20,334 bases of DNA from Akkermansiaceae bacterium UBA3385 (GTDB lineage Bacteria; Verrucomicrobiota; Verrucomicrobiia; Verrucomicrobiales; Akkermansiaceae), in assembly GCA_002358905.1 (NCBI GenBank), contig DEPT01000008.1, forward strand, positions 8,412 through 28,745. The letters run 5' to 3'. How positions within the stretch are numbered: position 1 is the first letter of the stretch; the number at the start of each line of letters is the position of its first letter. This document shows, piece by piece, positions 6,533 through 15,381 of this stretch. Under the pieces are notes generated by a model. That model worked only from the letters and a program-made list of their open reading frames with translations. It did not search any database and was not told where the DNA came from. The position numbers were made by a program, and so were the translations under genes.

Positions 6533-7097
6533 TGTTCCACCCATTTTGTTTTAACATTTCGGCAAGAATAAATCGGAACCCTTCTGAGATATCCTGTTCC
6601 ATGCACCAGATAGCTGCACCGTAGAGCTCTTCCTCGGTCGGGGCAAGAGCTTTCAAATCAGCAATGTGATACCCGCCTCTATCTGCCGATGCAAATGTCT
6701 TGAAAAATATCTGGTCAATTCTGCTGATATAGTATATCACCAGCCTTTCTCCAATTCGTATTCTTTGCAGCCGGTGTACGAATCCTTCGGGCAATCCCAT
6801 GTCAAATTGGGAGGCCGGACCATTGTTCAGCCAATCTTCCGGAAGTTGAAGTATGTCTCCCACTCGTTTGGCTGCGGCAATCAGATAGGTCGGTAAAGGC
6901 TGTGCGGTAACAAGTTTTCCCTCCTCAAGCATTGCAACGATATCAACATCTTGAGTTGTCCGGCTCACGAGTTGGGAGGCAATCAGAGCCGACCCTCCGC
7001 ATACCACAATCTCTGTCAGGGGAAAATTTCGCAGTTCCAGCTGCTCGTTGAGCATCTGTAATGCCTGGTTGAGTCTTGTGATATCAAAAATCTTCAT
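6513..7097 (-). CDS. Nucleotidyltransferase-fold protein (DUF6036/AbiEii-like)
   Basis: This 194-residue protein has the hallmarks of a minimal nucleotidyltransferase: VVCGGSALIA (G34-G35-S36) and then the metal-binding pair D50-x-D52 in RTTQDVDIVA. The rest is helical, with an RIDQIFFKTFASADRGGYHIADL stretch like that of DUF6036-type and AbiEii-like proteins (quoted in parts: RIDQIFFKTF at about 125-134, HIADLKAL further on). Such enzymes act as toxins or antitoxins that modify tRNA or protein; the substrate here is unknown. The ATG at 7097 fits the family's short N-terminus. It is the first gene of a likely three-gene operon, overlapping the winged-helix gene by 20 nt, behind a strong promoter. 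No Shine-Dalgarno is evident. Confidence 0.8.
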   Translation of the reverse strand: MKIFDITRLNQALQMLNEQLELRNFPLTEIVVCGGSALIASQLVSRTTQDVDIVAMLEEGKLVTAQPLPTYLIAAAKRVGDILQLPEDWLNNGPASQFDMGLPEGFVHRLQRIRIGERLVIYYISRIDQIFFKTFASADRGGYHIADLKALAPTEEELYGAAIWCMEQDISEGFRFILAEMLKQNGWNNVCERL

Positions 7098-7136
7098 GTC
7101 TGTATTTTGGTGACAATATGGCTGTATTTCAGATGT

Positions 7137-7165
7137 AAATTAACTTTATTTCAGTTGTTTGTCAA
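7137..7165 (-). promoter_or_regulatory. Consensus promoter of the nucleotidyltransferase operon
   Basis: On the minus strand a perfect TTGACA (-35, 7160-7165) is followed by a 17-nt spacer and TAATTT (-10, 7137-7142). The expected transcript starts near 7130, giving a leader of about 33 nt before the ATG at 7097. It sits directly after the leuS terminator. Confidence 0.75.
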
Positions 7166-7176
7166 GCTTTGAGTAT

Positions 7177-7213
7177 AAAAAAATCCCCCGCCTGCATGAT
7201 TGCGGGCGGGGGA
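7177..7213 (-). terminator. leuS terminator
   Basis: On the minus strand a GC-rich stem of 13 bp with one mismatch (7201-7213 with 7184-7196) and a 4-nt loop is followed by seven T (7183-7177). It lies 14 nt past the leuS stop codon and separates leuS from the nucleotidyltransferase operon. Confidence 0.93.
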
Positions 7214-7227
7214 TTGGTAATAATTTC

Positions 7228-9801
<2,574 letters not shown>

Positions 9802-9840
9802 GTCGCGCGCGATTATGATACACGCGCGACTGAAAATCAA
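9802..9840 (-). promoter_or_regulatory. leuS promoter abutting the start codon, within a CGCGCG inverted repeat
   Basis: On the minus strand TTGATT (9835-9840), a 17-nt spacer and CATAAT (9812-9817) lie only 10 nt before the leuS ATG, so the mRNA would be nearly leaderless. An 8-bp inverted repeat (GTCGCGCG 9802-9809, CGCGCGAC 9823-9830) brackets the -10 box and could be an operator. Confidence 0.6.
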
Positions 9841-9914
9841 GCCTTTTGTGCCTGCGGTGACGCAATACGCCGAACGCCGAACGCAGATTCCTGAATGCAG
9901 AAGATTGAGTCAGT

Positions 9915-9934
9915 GCGCAGCCTTCCGGCTGCGC
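9915..9934. repeat. GC-rich hairpin between metX and leuS
   Basis: A perfect 8-bp stem GCGCAGCC/GGCTGCGC has a TTCC loop. It lacks a T-tract on either strand, so it is not a classic terminator. It may help end metX transcription or be a remnant repeat. A CGCCGAA direct duplication lies nearby at about 9869-9882. Confidence 0.5.
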
Positions 9935-9976
9935 GTGAAAATGAAAAATACCTACGAATTCTCAGTGCATTGTAAT

Positions 9977-10004
9977 TAATCATTAATCACTAATCACTAA
10001 TCAT
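9977..10004. repeat. Tandem heptamer repeat TAATCAY x4
   Basis: Four head-to-tail copies (TAATCAT, TAATCAC, TAATCAC, TAATCAT) lie directly at the 3' end of metX, whose stop codon starts at the edge of the array. A related TATTCAY array lies at 20227-20247 after fucK. Confidence 0.85.
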
Positions 10005-11134
10005 TACCCCAGGTACGCCTTGAGGTCTGCCTCGTAGAGTTCCGGTTCAAGGAGGAAGGAATCGTGCCCCTTGACGGAGTGAATGCAGGTGTAGCGCGAA
10101 TCAACCCCGTTCTTGAGGAGCTTGCGGTGGAAGCAGGAGATATCGCGGGCAGTGAAGCAGCAGTCCGTGTTGATGGAGAAGAGCATGAAACGGATGCCGT
10201 GCTGTGCGTAGAGCTGGAAGGCTTTATCCACGCTGCCCAGACCGGAGAAGGTGGCCAGGTCATACCCAGCCCAGAGGTTGATGATGCGGATGTAGGCATT
10301 GGCATCGTATCGCTTCGCGAACTTGGTGCCCTGGTGCAGCATGTAGCTTTCCGTGTTGCGGGTGGGGGTGTACCAGGTGAGCATTCCCTTGCGGTCCGAT
10401 ACACCCTTGCGGGCGCGCTTTTCCAGGCCTCGCTGGTTCACGAACAGCTTGTGGCTGATAATGCGGGCCAGGGCCAGACCACGGCGGGGAGGGTCGCTGA
10501 GCGGGTAGCGTCCTTCACGGTAGGCGGGGTCGAGCTCGATGGCCATAATCTGCTCAAAGGCATCGAGCTTGTGCTCGATGGCTGGTTTGTATCCCGCTCC
10601 GATAATGATGATATTCTTGATGCGGGTGGGGTAGATGGTGGCCAGGGAGAGCGAGAGCATGCCACCCAGACTGGGGCCTACGACGGTGAAGCGGTCGATG
10701 CCGAAGTGGTTCAGTACCTGAATCTGCGCGCGTGCCTGATCATTGGCATTCACCAGGGGGAAGCGGCTGCCCCATGGTTCGCCATCCGGCGCAATGGAGC
10801 AGGGGCCGCTGGAACCATAGCAGCTGCCCAGGTAGTTGATGCAGATGATGAAGTATTTTTCCGTATCCAGCGGTTTTCCAGGACCAATCATACGGTCCCA
10901 CCAGCCTTCGTAGTTCTCCGGCTGCCAGAATTCACCGGCCTCGGGCAGGGAATCATTGTGCCCGTGGGCGTGGTGGCTGCCGGTAAGTGCGTGGAAGAGC
11001 AATATGGCATTGCTCTTCTCTGCGTTCAGCTGGCCGTAGGTTTCATAGGCAAGCTGAATGCCGGGCAGGGTTTCACCGTTATCAAAGGTGAAGTCTCCCA
11101 AGGGAAGAATGTGGGTGCGGATGGTCTGGCTCAT
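10004..11134 (-). CDS. metX: Homoserine O-acyltransferase (MetX-type alpha/beta hydrolase)
   Basis: This 376-residue enzyme acylates the hydroxyl of L-homoserine, using acetyl-CoA or in some members succinyl-CoA, as the first committed step of methionine synthesis. The catalytic triad can be read as S155 in GPSLGG, D324 in NTDCCF and H357 in GHDSFLLEP. The LFHALTGSHHAHG stretch and the NYLGSCYGSSGPCS region are typical of the family. The nucleophile elbow is GPSLGG rather than the common GGSMGG, so acyl-donor preference should not be assumed. The start is the ATG at 11134 (MSQTIRTH); the open frame to 11191 runs back through the upstream terminator and is unlikely. It lies downstream of rpmJ, but a terminator separates them. 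No Shine-Dalgarno is evident. Confidence 0.93.
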   Translation of the reverse strand: MSQTIRTHILPLGDFTFDNGETLPGIQLAYETYGQLNAEKSNAILLFHALTGSHHAHGHNDSLPEAGEFWQPENYEGWWDRMIGPGKPLDTEKYFIICINYLGSCYGSSGPCSIAPDGEPWGSRFPLVNANDQARAQIQVLNHFGIDRFTVVGPSLGGMLSLSLATIYPTRIKNIIIIGAGYKPAIEHKLDAFEQIMAIELDPAYREGRYPLSDPPRRGLALARIISHKLFVNQRGLEKRARKGVSDRKGMLTWYTPTRNTESYMLHQGTKFAKRYDANAYIRIINLWAGYDLATFSGLGSVDKAFQLYAQHGIRFMLFSINTDCCFTARDISCFHRKLLKNGVDSRYTCIHSVKGHDSFLLEPELYEADLKAYLG

Positions 11135-11148
11135 GGTGCTGAAATACG

Positions 11149-11180
11149 AAAAAAGACCGGGCTTTGCAGACACCGGTCTT
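11149..11180 (-). terminator. rpmJ terminator, ending 15 nt before metX
   Basis: On the minus strand AAGACCGG (11180-11173), a 12-nt loop and CCGGTCTT (11160-11153) run into a six-T tract ending at 11149. metX begins at 11134, so its promoter must overlap this hairpin or metX depends on read-through. A weak CTGCAA-17-TATTTC match lies across it. Confidence 0.8.
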
Positions 11181-11225
11181 CTCTCTGTCAAAAATCCCCG
11201 ACGAGAAGCTGGGGATGGGGTAAAA

Positions 11226-11390
11226 TTACTTCACGCCCTTCTTGCTGAGGCGCGTACCGGCCGTCGTGCCCTGACGTGCCTTGAACTTGGGGTTGCTCTT
11301 GCAGATCACGTAGAGAGTGCCCTTGCGCTTCACGATCTGGCAATCAGCGTGACGGCGCTTCATGGATGCGAGTGAGGAAAGAACTTTCAT
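11226..11390 (-). CDS. rpmJ: Ribosomal protein bL36, zinc-free (C-minus) form
   Basis: This 54-residue basic protein starts MKVLSSLASMKRRHADCQIV, continues KRKGTLYVICKSNPKFKARQ and ends in a Lys-rich tail. It matches bL36 of the large ribosomal subunit. The four-ligand zinc knuckle of the short classical form is missing: only C17 and C30 remain, and the terminal His position is Phe (NPKFKARQ). It is therefore the C-minus type, often used under zinc limitation in other bacteria. A C-terminal extension of about 14 residues (GTTAGTRLSKKGVK) goes beyond the usual end. It has its own promoter (TTTACA-16-TATAAT) and terminator, so it is monocistronic, with a leader of about 50 nt lacking a Shine-Dalgarno. 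Confidence 0.93.
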   Translation of the reverse strand: MKVLSSLASMKRRHADCQIVKRKGTLYVICKSNPKFKARQGTTAGTRLSKKGVK

Positions 11391-11446
11391 GATTTTTTGG
11401 TGATATGGTTATGTTGTTTTGAAGAAGCTTATGCGTCGGGACGCAG

Positions 11447-11474
11447 ATTATAGCGATTACTCGCGATTTGTAAA
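11447..11474 (-). promoter_or_regulatory. rpmJ promoter
   Basis: On the minus strand TTTACA (11469-11474), a 16-nt spacer and a perfect TATAAT (11447-11452). The transcript would begin near 11440, about 50 nt before the ATG at 11390. Confidence 0.75.
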
Positions 11475-11477
11475 GAC

Positions 11478-11508
11478 AAATTTGCGTATATTCTGAAAAT
11501 TTGCGTAT
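11478..11508 (-). repeat. Direct repeat ATACGCAAATTT x2 upstream of rpmJ -35
   Basis: Two identical 12-mers (11478-11489 and 11497-11508, read on minus) are spaced 19 bp start to start, immediately upstream of the rpmJ -35. They could be a regulator binding site or an AT-rich UP-like element. The distal copy touches the stop codon of the glycosyltransferase gene. Confidence 0.65.
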
Positions 11509-12452
11509 CAGTAGGGGCGGAGTTTGCCGTAGAATCCGTTGTGAAGAGCTCGGAACAGGTTGTAAATGCGGGGGATGCTGATTTCGTTGCTCTGCAGCAT
11601 GGCGTTCAGCGAGAGGATGATGTAGAATCCGCAGGCAGCCAGGCGGCGCGGGTAGTTGTACGGATTCCGAAGACGCTGCAGCCATGCCCAGTTGCGGGTC
11701 TTGTAATATTGGCGGGAGATATGAAGCCCCGGTTCGTAGAAGAAGGAGCGGTGGGCAATGCGGTAGTGAATAAGCGGAATCGCAGCGGACGGATGCTCCA
11801 GCTCGGAATTCAGTACGGTGATGAACTTGAAACCTGCTTCGCGTACTTTCCAGGGATATTCCTCGTCTTCGCCCCGGATGAACAGAGCTTCGGTGGGTAA
11901 TCCCGCTTTGAGCCATGCTTCCCTGGGGTACAGGGCGCCGAGCCAGCCACCACGGCTGGGGATGATATTGCCTTCAGGCAGGTCGGCGCGACGGATGGCG
12001 TTTTTCCAGTGGTCCGGGCTATTCCCGGCAATGGTGAGCGGCCAGCTCAGTTCATCACTCTTTGTGGGGTCGATAACGGCGCTCATACGCACGGTGTCGG
12101 CATCAACCGGAACAGAGAGAAGGTTTTCCAGTGTGCGGGGGCGGGGCCAGGAGTCGTCATCCAGAACCCAGGTGAGGTCTGAGTTGAGCGAACCAAAAGC
12201 ATACTCAAGTCCCCGGGCACAGCCACCGGCGTTGCCGAGGTTGCTTTCCATCTGGAGAATGTGCAGGGTGCCATTCGGGAAAGCCGATTCGGCAAATTCC
12301 CGGGCAGCGGGCAGGGTTGGGTCATCTGCGCTGCCGTTGTTGATGATGACAATGTGCTCCGGTCGCCGGGTTTGCTGGGCCAGGCGGCTCAGGCAGGTGA
12401 GCGTACGCTCCCGGCTGTTGAAGTGGGTAAATATGGCGCAGATATCAGGCAC
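11508..12452 (-). CDS. Family 2 glycosyltransferase (GlfT2/rhamnosyltransferase-like)
   Basis: This 314-residue GT-A-fold enzyme would transfer a sugar from a nucleotide donor onto a glycan or lipid. The N-terminus reads ICAIFTHFNSRERTLTCL, then IVIINNGSADD. The NLGNAGGCARGLEYA donor-site motif is near residues 71-86, the metal-binding DDD at residues 98-100 (WVLDDDSWP), and the acceptor-side FIRGEDEEYPWK motif at about 191-202. These fit galactofuranosyl/rhamnosyl-type GT2 enzymes. The C-terminal helices may lie on the membrane. The start is taken as GTG at 12452, because a promoter ends 7 nt upstream and only a TTG (12488) lies further out. It is divergent from tmk. Probable role: cell-surface polysaccharide synthesis; acceptor unknown. 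Confidence 0.85.
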   Translation of the reverse strand: MPDICAIFTHFNSRERTLTCLSRLAQQTRRPEHIVIINNGSADDPTLPAAREFAESAFPNGTLHILQMESNLGNAGGCARGLEYAFGSLNSDLTWVLDDDSWPRPRTLENLLSVPVDADTVRMSAVIDPTKSDELSWPLTIAGNSPDHWKNAIRRADLPEGNIIPSRGGWLGALYPREAWLKAGLPTEALFIRGEDEEYPWKVREAGFKFITVLNSELEHPSAAIPLIHYRIAHRSFFYEPGLHISRQYYKTRNWAWLQRLRNPYNYPRRLAACGFYIILSLNAMLQSNEISIPRIYNLFRALHNGFYGKLRPY

Positions 12453-12459
12453 GCCCGTT

Positions 12460-12488
12460 ATTATGCCATTGGAACGGGGTATATGCAA
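12460..12488 (-). promoter_or_regulatory. Glycosyltransferase promoter abutting its GTG start
   Basis: On the minus strand TTGCAT (12483-12488), a 17-nt spacer and CATAAT (12460-12465), with the GTG only 7 nt further on at 12452. The predicted transcript start coincides with the start codon. Confidence 0.55.
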
Positions 12489-12550
12489 GGCAAAAGCTGT
12501 TTTTTATTCTGCGATGTCGGGCTTTTGTGCTGTTTTTCAGAACTTTAAGC

Positions 12551-12579
12551 TTGCAGGGAGGTGGGGTGTGTGCTATGTT
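12551..12579 (+). promoter_or_regulatory. tmk promoter close to the start codon
   Basis: TTGCAG (12551-12556), a 17-nt spacer and TATGTT (12574-12579), with the ATG 10 nt later at 12590. The GGGAGG in the spacer could instead be a Shine-Dalgarno for an ATG at 12575, but the distance of about 13 nt is long. Confidence 0.5.
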
Positions 12580-12589
12580 CACGCTTACC

Positions 12590-13207
12590 ATGGAAGCTGA
12601 TTCTCCTCACCTAAGAGGTTCATTGATTGTTTTTGAAGGCATTGACGGCACGGGCAAGTCAACGCAGGTGGAATTGTTGGCCCGTTATCTGCGCGCTCGC
12701 GGTATTGATGTTGTGACCGGGTTTGAACCGACTCGTGGGCCTTGGGGTATGCGTGTGCGCGAAGCTGCCCTGGCTGGTGATCGCCTTTCCATTGAGGAAG
12801 AGATTGCCTGCCTGCTCCAGGACCGCCGTGAGCACGTTCGTGATGTGATTGAACCTGCTTTGCAAGAAGGTAAATGGGTCTTGCTTGATCGTTATTATCT
12901 TTCCATGATGGCATACCAGGGGGCAAGTGGTGCGAACGTAGAGGAAATTCGCGAGTGGAATGAAGCTTTTGCCACCATTCCGGATGTGGCTTTGTGGCTG
13001 GATATTCCCATTGAGCTTTCTCAGGAGCGCATGCACGCCCGGGGCAATGGTAAGGATGCTTTTGAAAACGAAAAATTCCTCAGCGACTGCGCCGCTATCT
13101 ATTCCGCCATGGAAATGCCCTGGCTTCACCATGTGGAGGCCGATGGCTCAGTGCAGGAGGTTCATGAGCGAATCCTTGAAATTATCCAGGAGGAATTGGG
13201 TGTGTAA
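12590..13207 (+). CDS. tmk: Thymidylate kinase
   Basis: This 205-residue P-loop kinase phosphorylates dTMP to dTDP for DNA synthesis. The Walker A motif is EGIDGTGKST (residues 16-25). The TMP-binding EPTRGPWGMRVRE stretch replaces the usual TREPGGT, the DRYYLSMMAYQG motif is intact, and the LDIPIELSQERMHARG segment leads into the lid. Length fits the family. The start at 12590 (MEADSPHLRG) is chosen from promoter position; an in-frame ATG at 12575 would add five residues. The loop variant is a clear departure from the textbook motif but the rest is conserved, so I expect a functional enzyme. The acyltransferase gene follows after 28 nt. Confidence 0.92.
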   Translation: MEADSPHLRGSLIVFEGIDGTGKSTQVELLARYLRARGIDVVTGFEPTRGPWGMRVREAALAGDRLSIEEEIACLLQDRREHVRDVIEPALQEGKWVLLDRYYLSMMAYQGASGANVEEIREWNEAFATIPDVALWLDIPIELSQERMHARGNGKDAFENEKFLSDCAAIYSAMEMPWLHHVEADGSVQEVHERILEIIQEELGV

Positions 13208-13235
13208 GAACGGGAAGATCTGATAGAGTGCAGGT

Positions 13236-14354
13236 ATGTCAGGTGTACAAAGTGGTGGCTCGGTGCTCCGGAAACGCAATTCAGAAATAGATGCACTGAA
13301 AGCGTTTTTAATATGTGGCGTTGTTCTGGGGCATCTTATTGCTGCTATTCTGCCAGAGTGGAGATCTGCTGTTGGTTTGCTTGTCAGACAAGCAAGCCTT
13401 ACACACTACTTCATGCCTTTATTTGTTGCGGTTGCCGGCTATTATTTCGCATCGACTGTTCAGAAATACTCCTCTTTTGCAGTTATTGTCAATAAGGCTG
13501 CAGAGTTGTTGCTTCCTGTTTGCATCTGGTACGGAGGATATGCCATACTCAAGGAATATGATCAGTTAAGTGTCAAATCGCTGATATGGGTACTGTGCAA
13601 CGGTATATACGGGCAGTTGTGGTTTCTGGTGTCAACGTTTGTTTCCCTTGTCCTGATTGTCCTGTTGCGCTGTCTTGCGCGAGGTAACAGCTCGCTGTTC
13701 ATCGTATTAGCGTGTCTGTTGGGAATTGCTTTGCATTTTGTTCATGTTCCGGGAATCTACTTTTTGAAGTGGAATTACCATGTTCCCTATCTGTTTCCTT
13801 TCGCTGTCCTAGGCTATCTGTTTGGTTTGCAGAAATCCTGTTGGCCATTGGTAAACGTGAAATGCAGGGCAATCTGTGTTGCTGTGTATGTTGTTTTATG
13901 TTGGTATGTGCCTGAAAATATGTCGCATTGGAAAACGGGAACATGCCTGTTCTCCGGTGCGTATAGCTGGCAGGAAATTGCCTGGTGTTCTGTTTACCGT
14001 GACGTGATAGCTGCTTTGGGTATAGTATCCATGGTTCCTTTGCTTCGCTATATCTGGAAATTTCTGAATCGAAATGCCTTCATAGTCCGAGTGACGGTTC
14101 TTGTGGGACAGAATACGTTGGCGATATATGTTCTGCAATCCTTTGTTGTAGAACGGTGGATTCATGGTATGTCGCTTTATAAGTGCGCGTTTGTACAAGA
14201 ACATTCATCGCTTATCTATTGGATGGTGATTCCGATTGGTGCGTTGATGATTACGGTGTCTTTGACATACGTTTGCGTGTGGTTGAAGCGTATTCCATAC
14301 ATAGGGAAGCTGTTATTCGGCTGTAAGGTGATTTCTGTACAAAAAACGCCCTGA
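13236..14354 (+). CDS. Membrane acyltransferase (acyltransferase 3 family)
   Basis: This 372-residue polytopic membrane protein has about ten hydrophobic segments. The N-terminal EIDALKAFLICGVVLGHLIA carries the conserved catalytic His (H33) of the acyltransferase-3/OafA family. The FMPLFVAVAGYYFAST and LWFLVSTF segments match the second and later helices of that family. Members transfer acetyl or other acyl groups onto surface sugars or other acceptors. Compared with tmk and the fucose genes, the coding sequence is clearly richer in A/T, with more TTT, ATT and GTT codons, suggesting recent acquisition or relaxed codon selection. It follows tmk by 28 nt and is probably co-transcribed. The terminator stem overlaps its stop codon. 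It could help decorate glycans made by the nearby glycosyltransferase, but this is inference. Confidence 0.85.
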   Translation: MSGVQSGGSVLRKRNSEIDALKAFLICGVVLGHLIAAILPEWRSAVGLLVRQASLTHYFMPLFVAVAGYYFASTVQKYSSFAVIVNKAAELLLPVCIWYGGYAILKEYDQLSVKSLIWVLCNGIYGQLWFLVSTFVSLVLIVLLRCLARGNSSLFIVLACLLGIALHFVHVPGIYFLKWNYHVPYLFPFAVLGYLFGLQKSCWPLVNVKCRAICVAVYVVLCWYVPENMSHWKTGTCLFSGAYSWQEIAWCSVYRDVIAALGIVSMVPLLRYIWKFLNRNAFIVRVTVLVGQNTLAIYVLQSFVVERWIHGMSLYKCAFVQEHSSLIYWMVIPIGALMITVSLTYVCVWLKRIPYIGKLLFGCKVISVQKTP

Positions 14355-14375
14355 GATGAGTCTCAGAGCGTTTTT
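14341..14375. terminator. Bidirectional terminator between acyltransferase and queD
   Basis: An inverted repeat with A-run, GCG..CTGAGA/TCTCAG..CGC and T-run (AAAAACGC to GCGTTTTT, TGAG loop) works on both strands. It overlaps the TGA stop of the acyltransferase gene (14352-14354) and lies 20 nt past the queD stop codon on the minus strand. Confidence 0.88.
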
Positions 14376-14394
14376 ATATTGTAGCTTATTATTT

Positions 14395-14844
14395 TTACTC
14401 TTCGTATTCTGCCCAGCTGCTGCTGGTTTCCCAGACTCGGACGCGTTCCAGTCGGACACAATCGCGTACCGGGTAGTTGCAGCTGCCTGCCTGGGCATTT
14501 TTGAGGGCTGCGGCAGCATGCCGGAATACCACGCGGGCCATGGCTTCGCTGGTGGGGTCGCCATGCTCGAAGGGAATGATGCGCTCGCCGTAGATTTCGC
14601 GGAACTTCTCGTAGTTCGGGTCACTGGCGTTCATGCAGAGTGCGTGGTCGAACTGCTCCAGGAACTCGCCCATCATCTCCTTGATGGCCTTGAAATCCAT
14701 CACCATCTCGTGTGAATCCAGTGTCTCAGCGGCAAAAACGAGCTCCACACTGCGGGTGTGCCCGTGCGGAAACTGGCAGTTGCCGGGGTGCTTGGAGAGC
14801 AGGTGGCCGCTTTCCAGCTCAATGCTTTTGCAGATGCGGTACAT
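14395..14844 (-). CDS. queD: 6-carboxy-5,6,7,8-tetrahydropterin synthase (QueD/PTPS family)
   Basis: This 149-residue enzyme converts 7,8-dihydroneopterin triphosphate to 6-carboxytetrahydropterin in queuosine synthesis; related PTPS enzymes make 6-pyruvoyltetrahydropterin. The zinc ligands are readable as H14 and H27/H29 (PHGHTRSVEL). C23 lies at the catalytic Cys position just before HGH, the D66-H67 pair fits the FDHALC motif, and a Glu in WETSSS closes the active site. Its start codon overlaps the fucU stop codon by one base (TAATG), so it is translationally coupled to fucU and transcribed from the fucU promoter. No other queuosine gene is in the window. Exact subfamily (QueD versus a pterin-making PTPS) is not settled by motifs alone. 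Confidence 0.9.
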   Translation of the reverse strand: MYRICKSIELESGHLLSKHPGNCQFPHGHTRSVELVFAAETLDSHEMVMDFKAIKEMMGEFLEQFDHALCMNASDPNYEKFREIYGERIIPFEHGDPTSEAMARVVFRHAAAALKNAQAGSCNYPVRDCVRLERVRVWETSSSWAEYEE

Positions 14845-15266
14845 TAGTCGCAGATGGGTGTTACACCCTTCTTGATGATAATGTTGCCGTATTTGGCGGT
14901 TTCGCCGGAGATGACGCAGGCGTAGGCCTGTTTGGCGCGCTCGTAGAAAGCATAACGCTCCATGCGTTCGATGGTGCCATCGTACCCCATGGCGGCGCGG
15001 TACTTAGCTTCCACGGCAGGGTCAAGGGTGTCGCCGGGCACGGCTTCCATCATGATGACGGGGGTGGCGTAGCTGTCCAGCTCAAACAGGGGAATGATAC
15101 CCTTGAGCAGGGTATCCACGCCCAAACCATCGGCGCGCACCACGGTGTTGTTAAAGGTGTGGGCAGGGAAGTGTGCATCGGAAAGCACAATCTCATCACC
15201 ATGCCCCATCTCAGCAAGAATCTTGAGCAGGGCGGGCGATACAACGGGAGAAATTCCTTTTAACAT
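14844..15266 (-). CDS. fucU: L-fucose mutarotase (FucU/RbsD family)
   Basis: This 140-residue protein has exactly the length of E. coli FucU and interconverts alpha and beta anomers of L-fucose so that FucI receives its preferred form. Family signatures are MLKGISPVVSPALLKILAEM, the GHGDEIVLSDAHFPA active-site stretch (H22, D30), and the C-terminal YGNIIIKKGV (Y126). The start at 15266 is fixed by this N-terminus; the open frame upstream to 15530 is a shadow that would run into fucP. It is divergent from fucP, separated by 115 bp, and coupled to queD. A promoter lies 9 nt before the ATG. Confidence 0.95.
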   Translation of the reverse strand: MLKGISPVVSPALLKILAEMGHGDEIVLSDAHFPAHTFNNTVVRADGLGVDTLLKGIIPLFELDSYATPVIMMEAVPGDTLDPAVEAKYRAAMGYDGTIERMERYAFYERAKQAYACVISGETAKYGNIIIKKGVTPICD

Positions 15267-15275
15267 AACGCGCGT

Positions 15276-15304
15276 ATATTGCCACATGCGCGCGTGTGAG
15301 TCAA
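15276..15304 (-). promoter_or_regulatory. fucU-queD promoter with CGCGCG palindrome
   Basis: On the minus strand TTGACT (15299-15304), a 17-nt spacer and CAATAT (15276-15281), 9 nt before the ATG. The spacer is a near-palindrome, CACATGCGCGCGTGTG (15283-15298), and another CGCGCG lies just past the -10. This could be an operator. The CGCGCG pair around the -10 resembles the leuS promoter. Confidence 0.6.
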
Positions 15305-15344
15305 TGAAAATGGTGAGGAATTCAAATGAAACGATTTTTCCGTG

Positions 15345-15372
15345 TTGACCTGACGGCTGATTATGATAGAAT
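15345..15372 (+). promoter_or_regulatory. fucPIK promoter close to the start codon
   Basis: TTGACC (15345-15350), a 16-nt spacer and TAGAAT (15367-15372), with the fucP ATG 9 nt later. The 40 bp between this -35 and the fucU -35 (15305-15344) is AT-rich and is the natural place for a shared regulator to bind. Confidence 0.6.
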
Positions 15373-15381
15373 GCGTACGAT

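Noticed and set aside
9915..9934. Classic terminator for metX
   Set aside because: The stem is perfect but no T-tract follows on either strand, so only a hairpin is reported.
10064..11248. 394-codon frame antisense to metX
   Set aside because: A shadow of metX that also runs through the rpmJ terminator; no recognisable domain.
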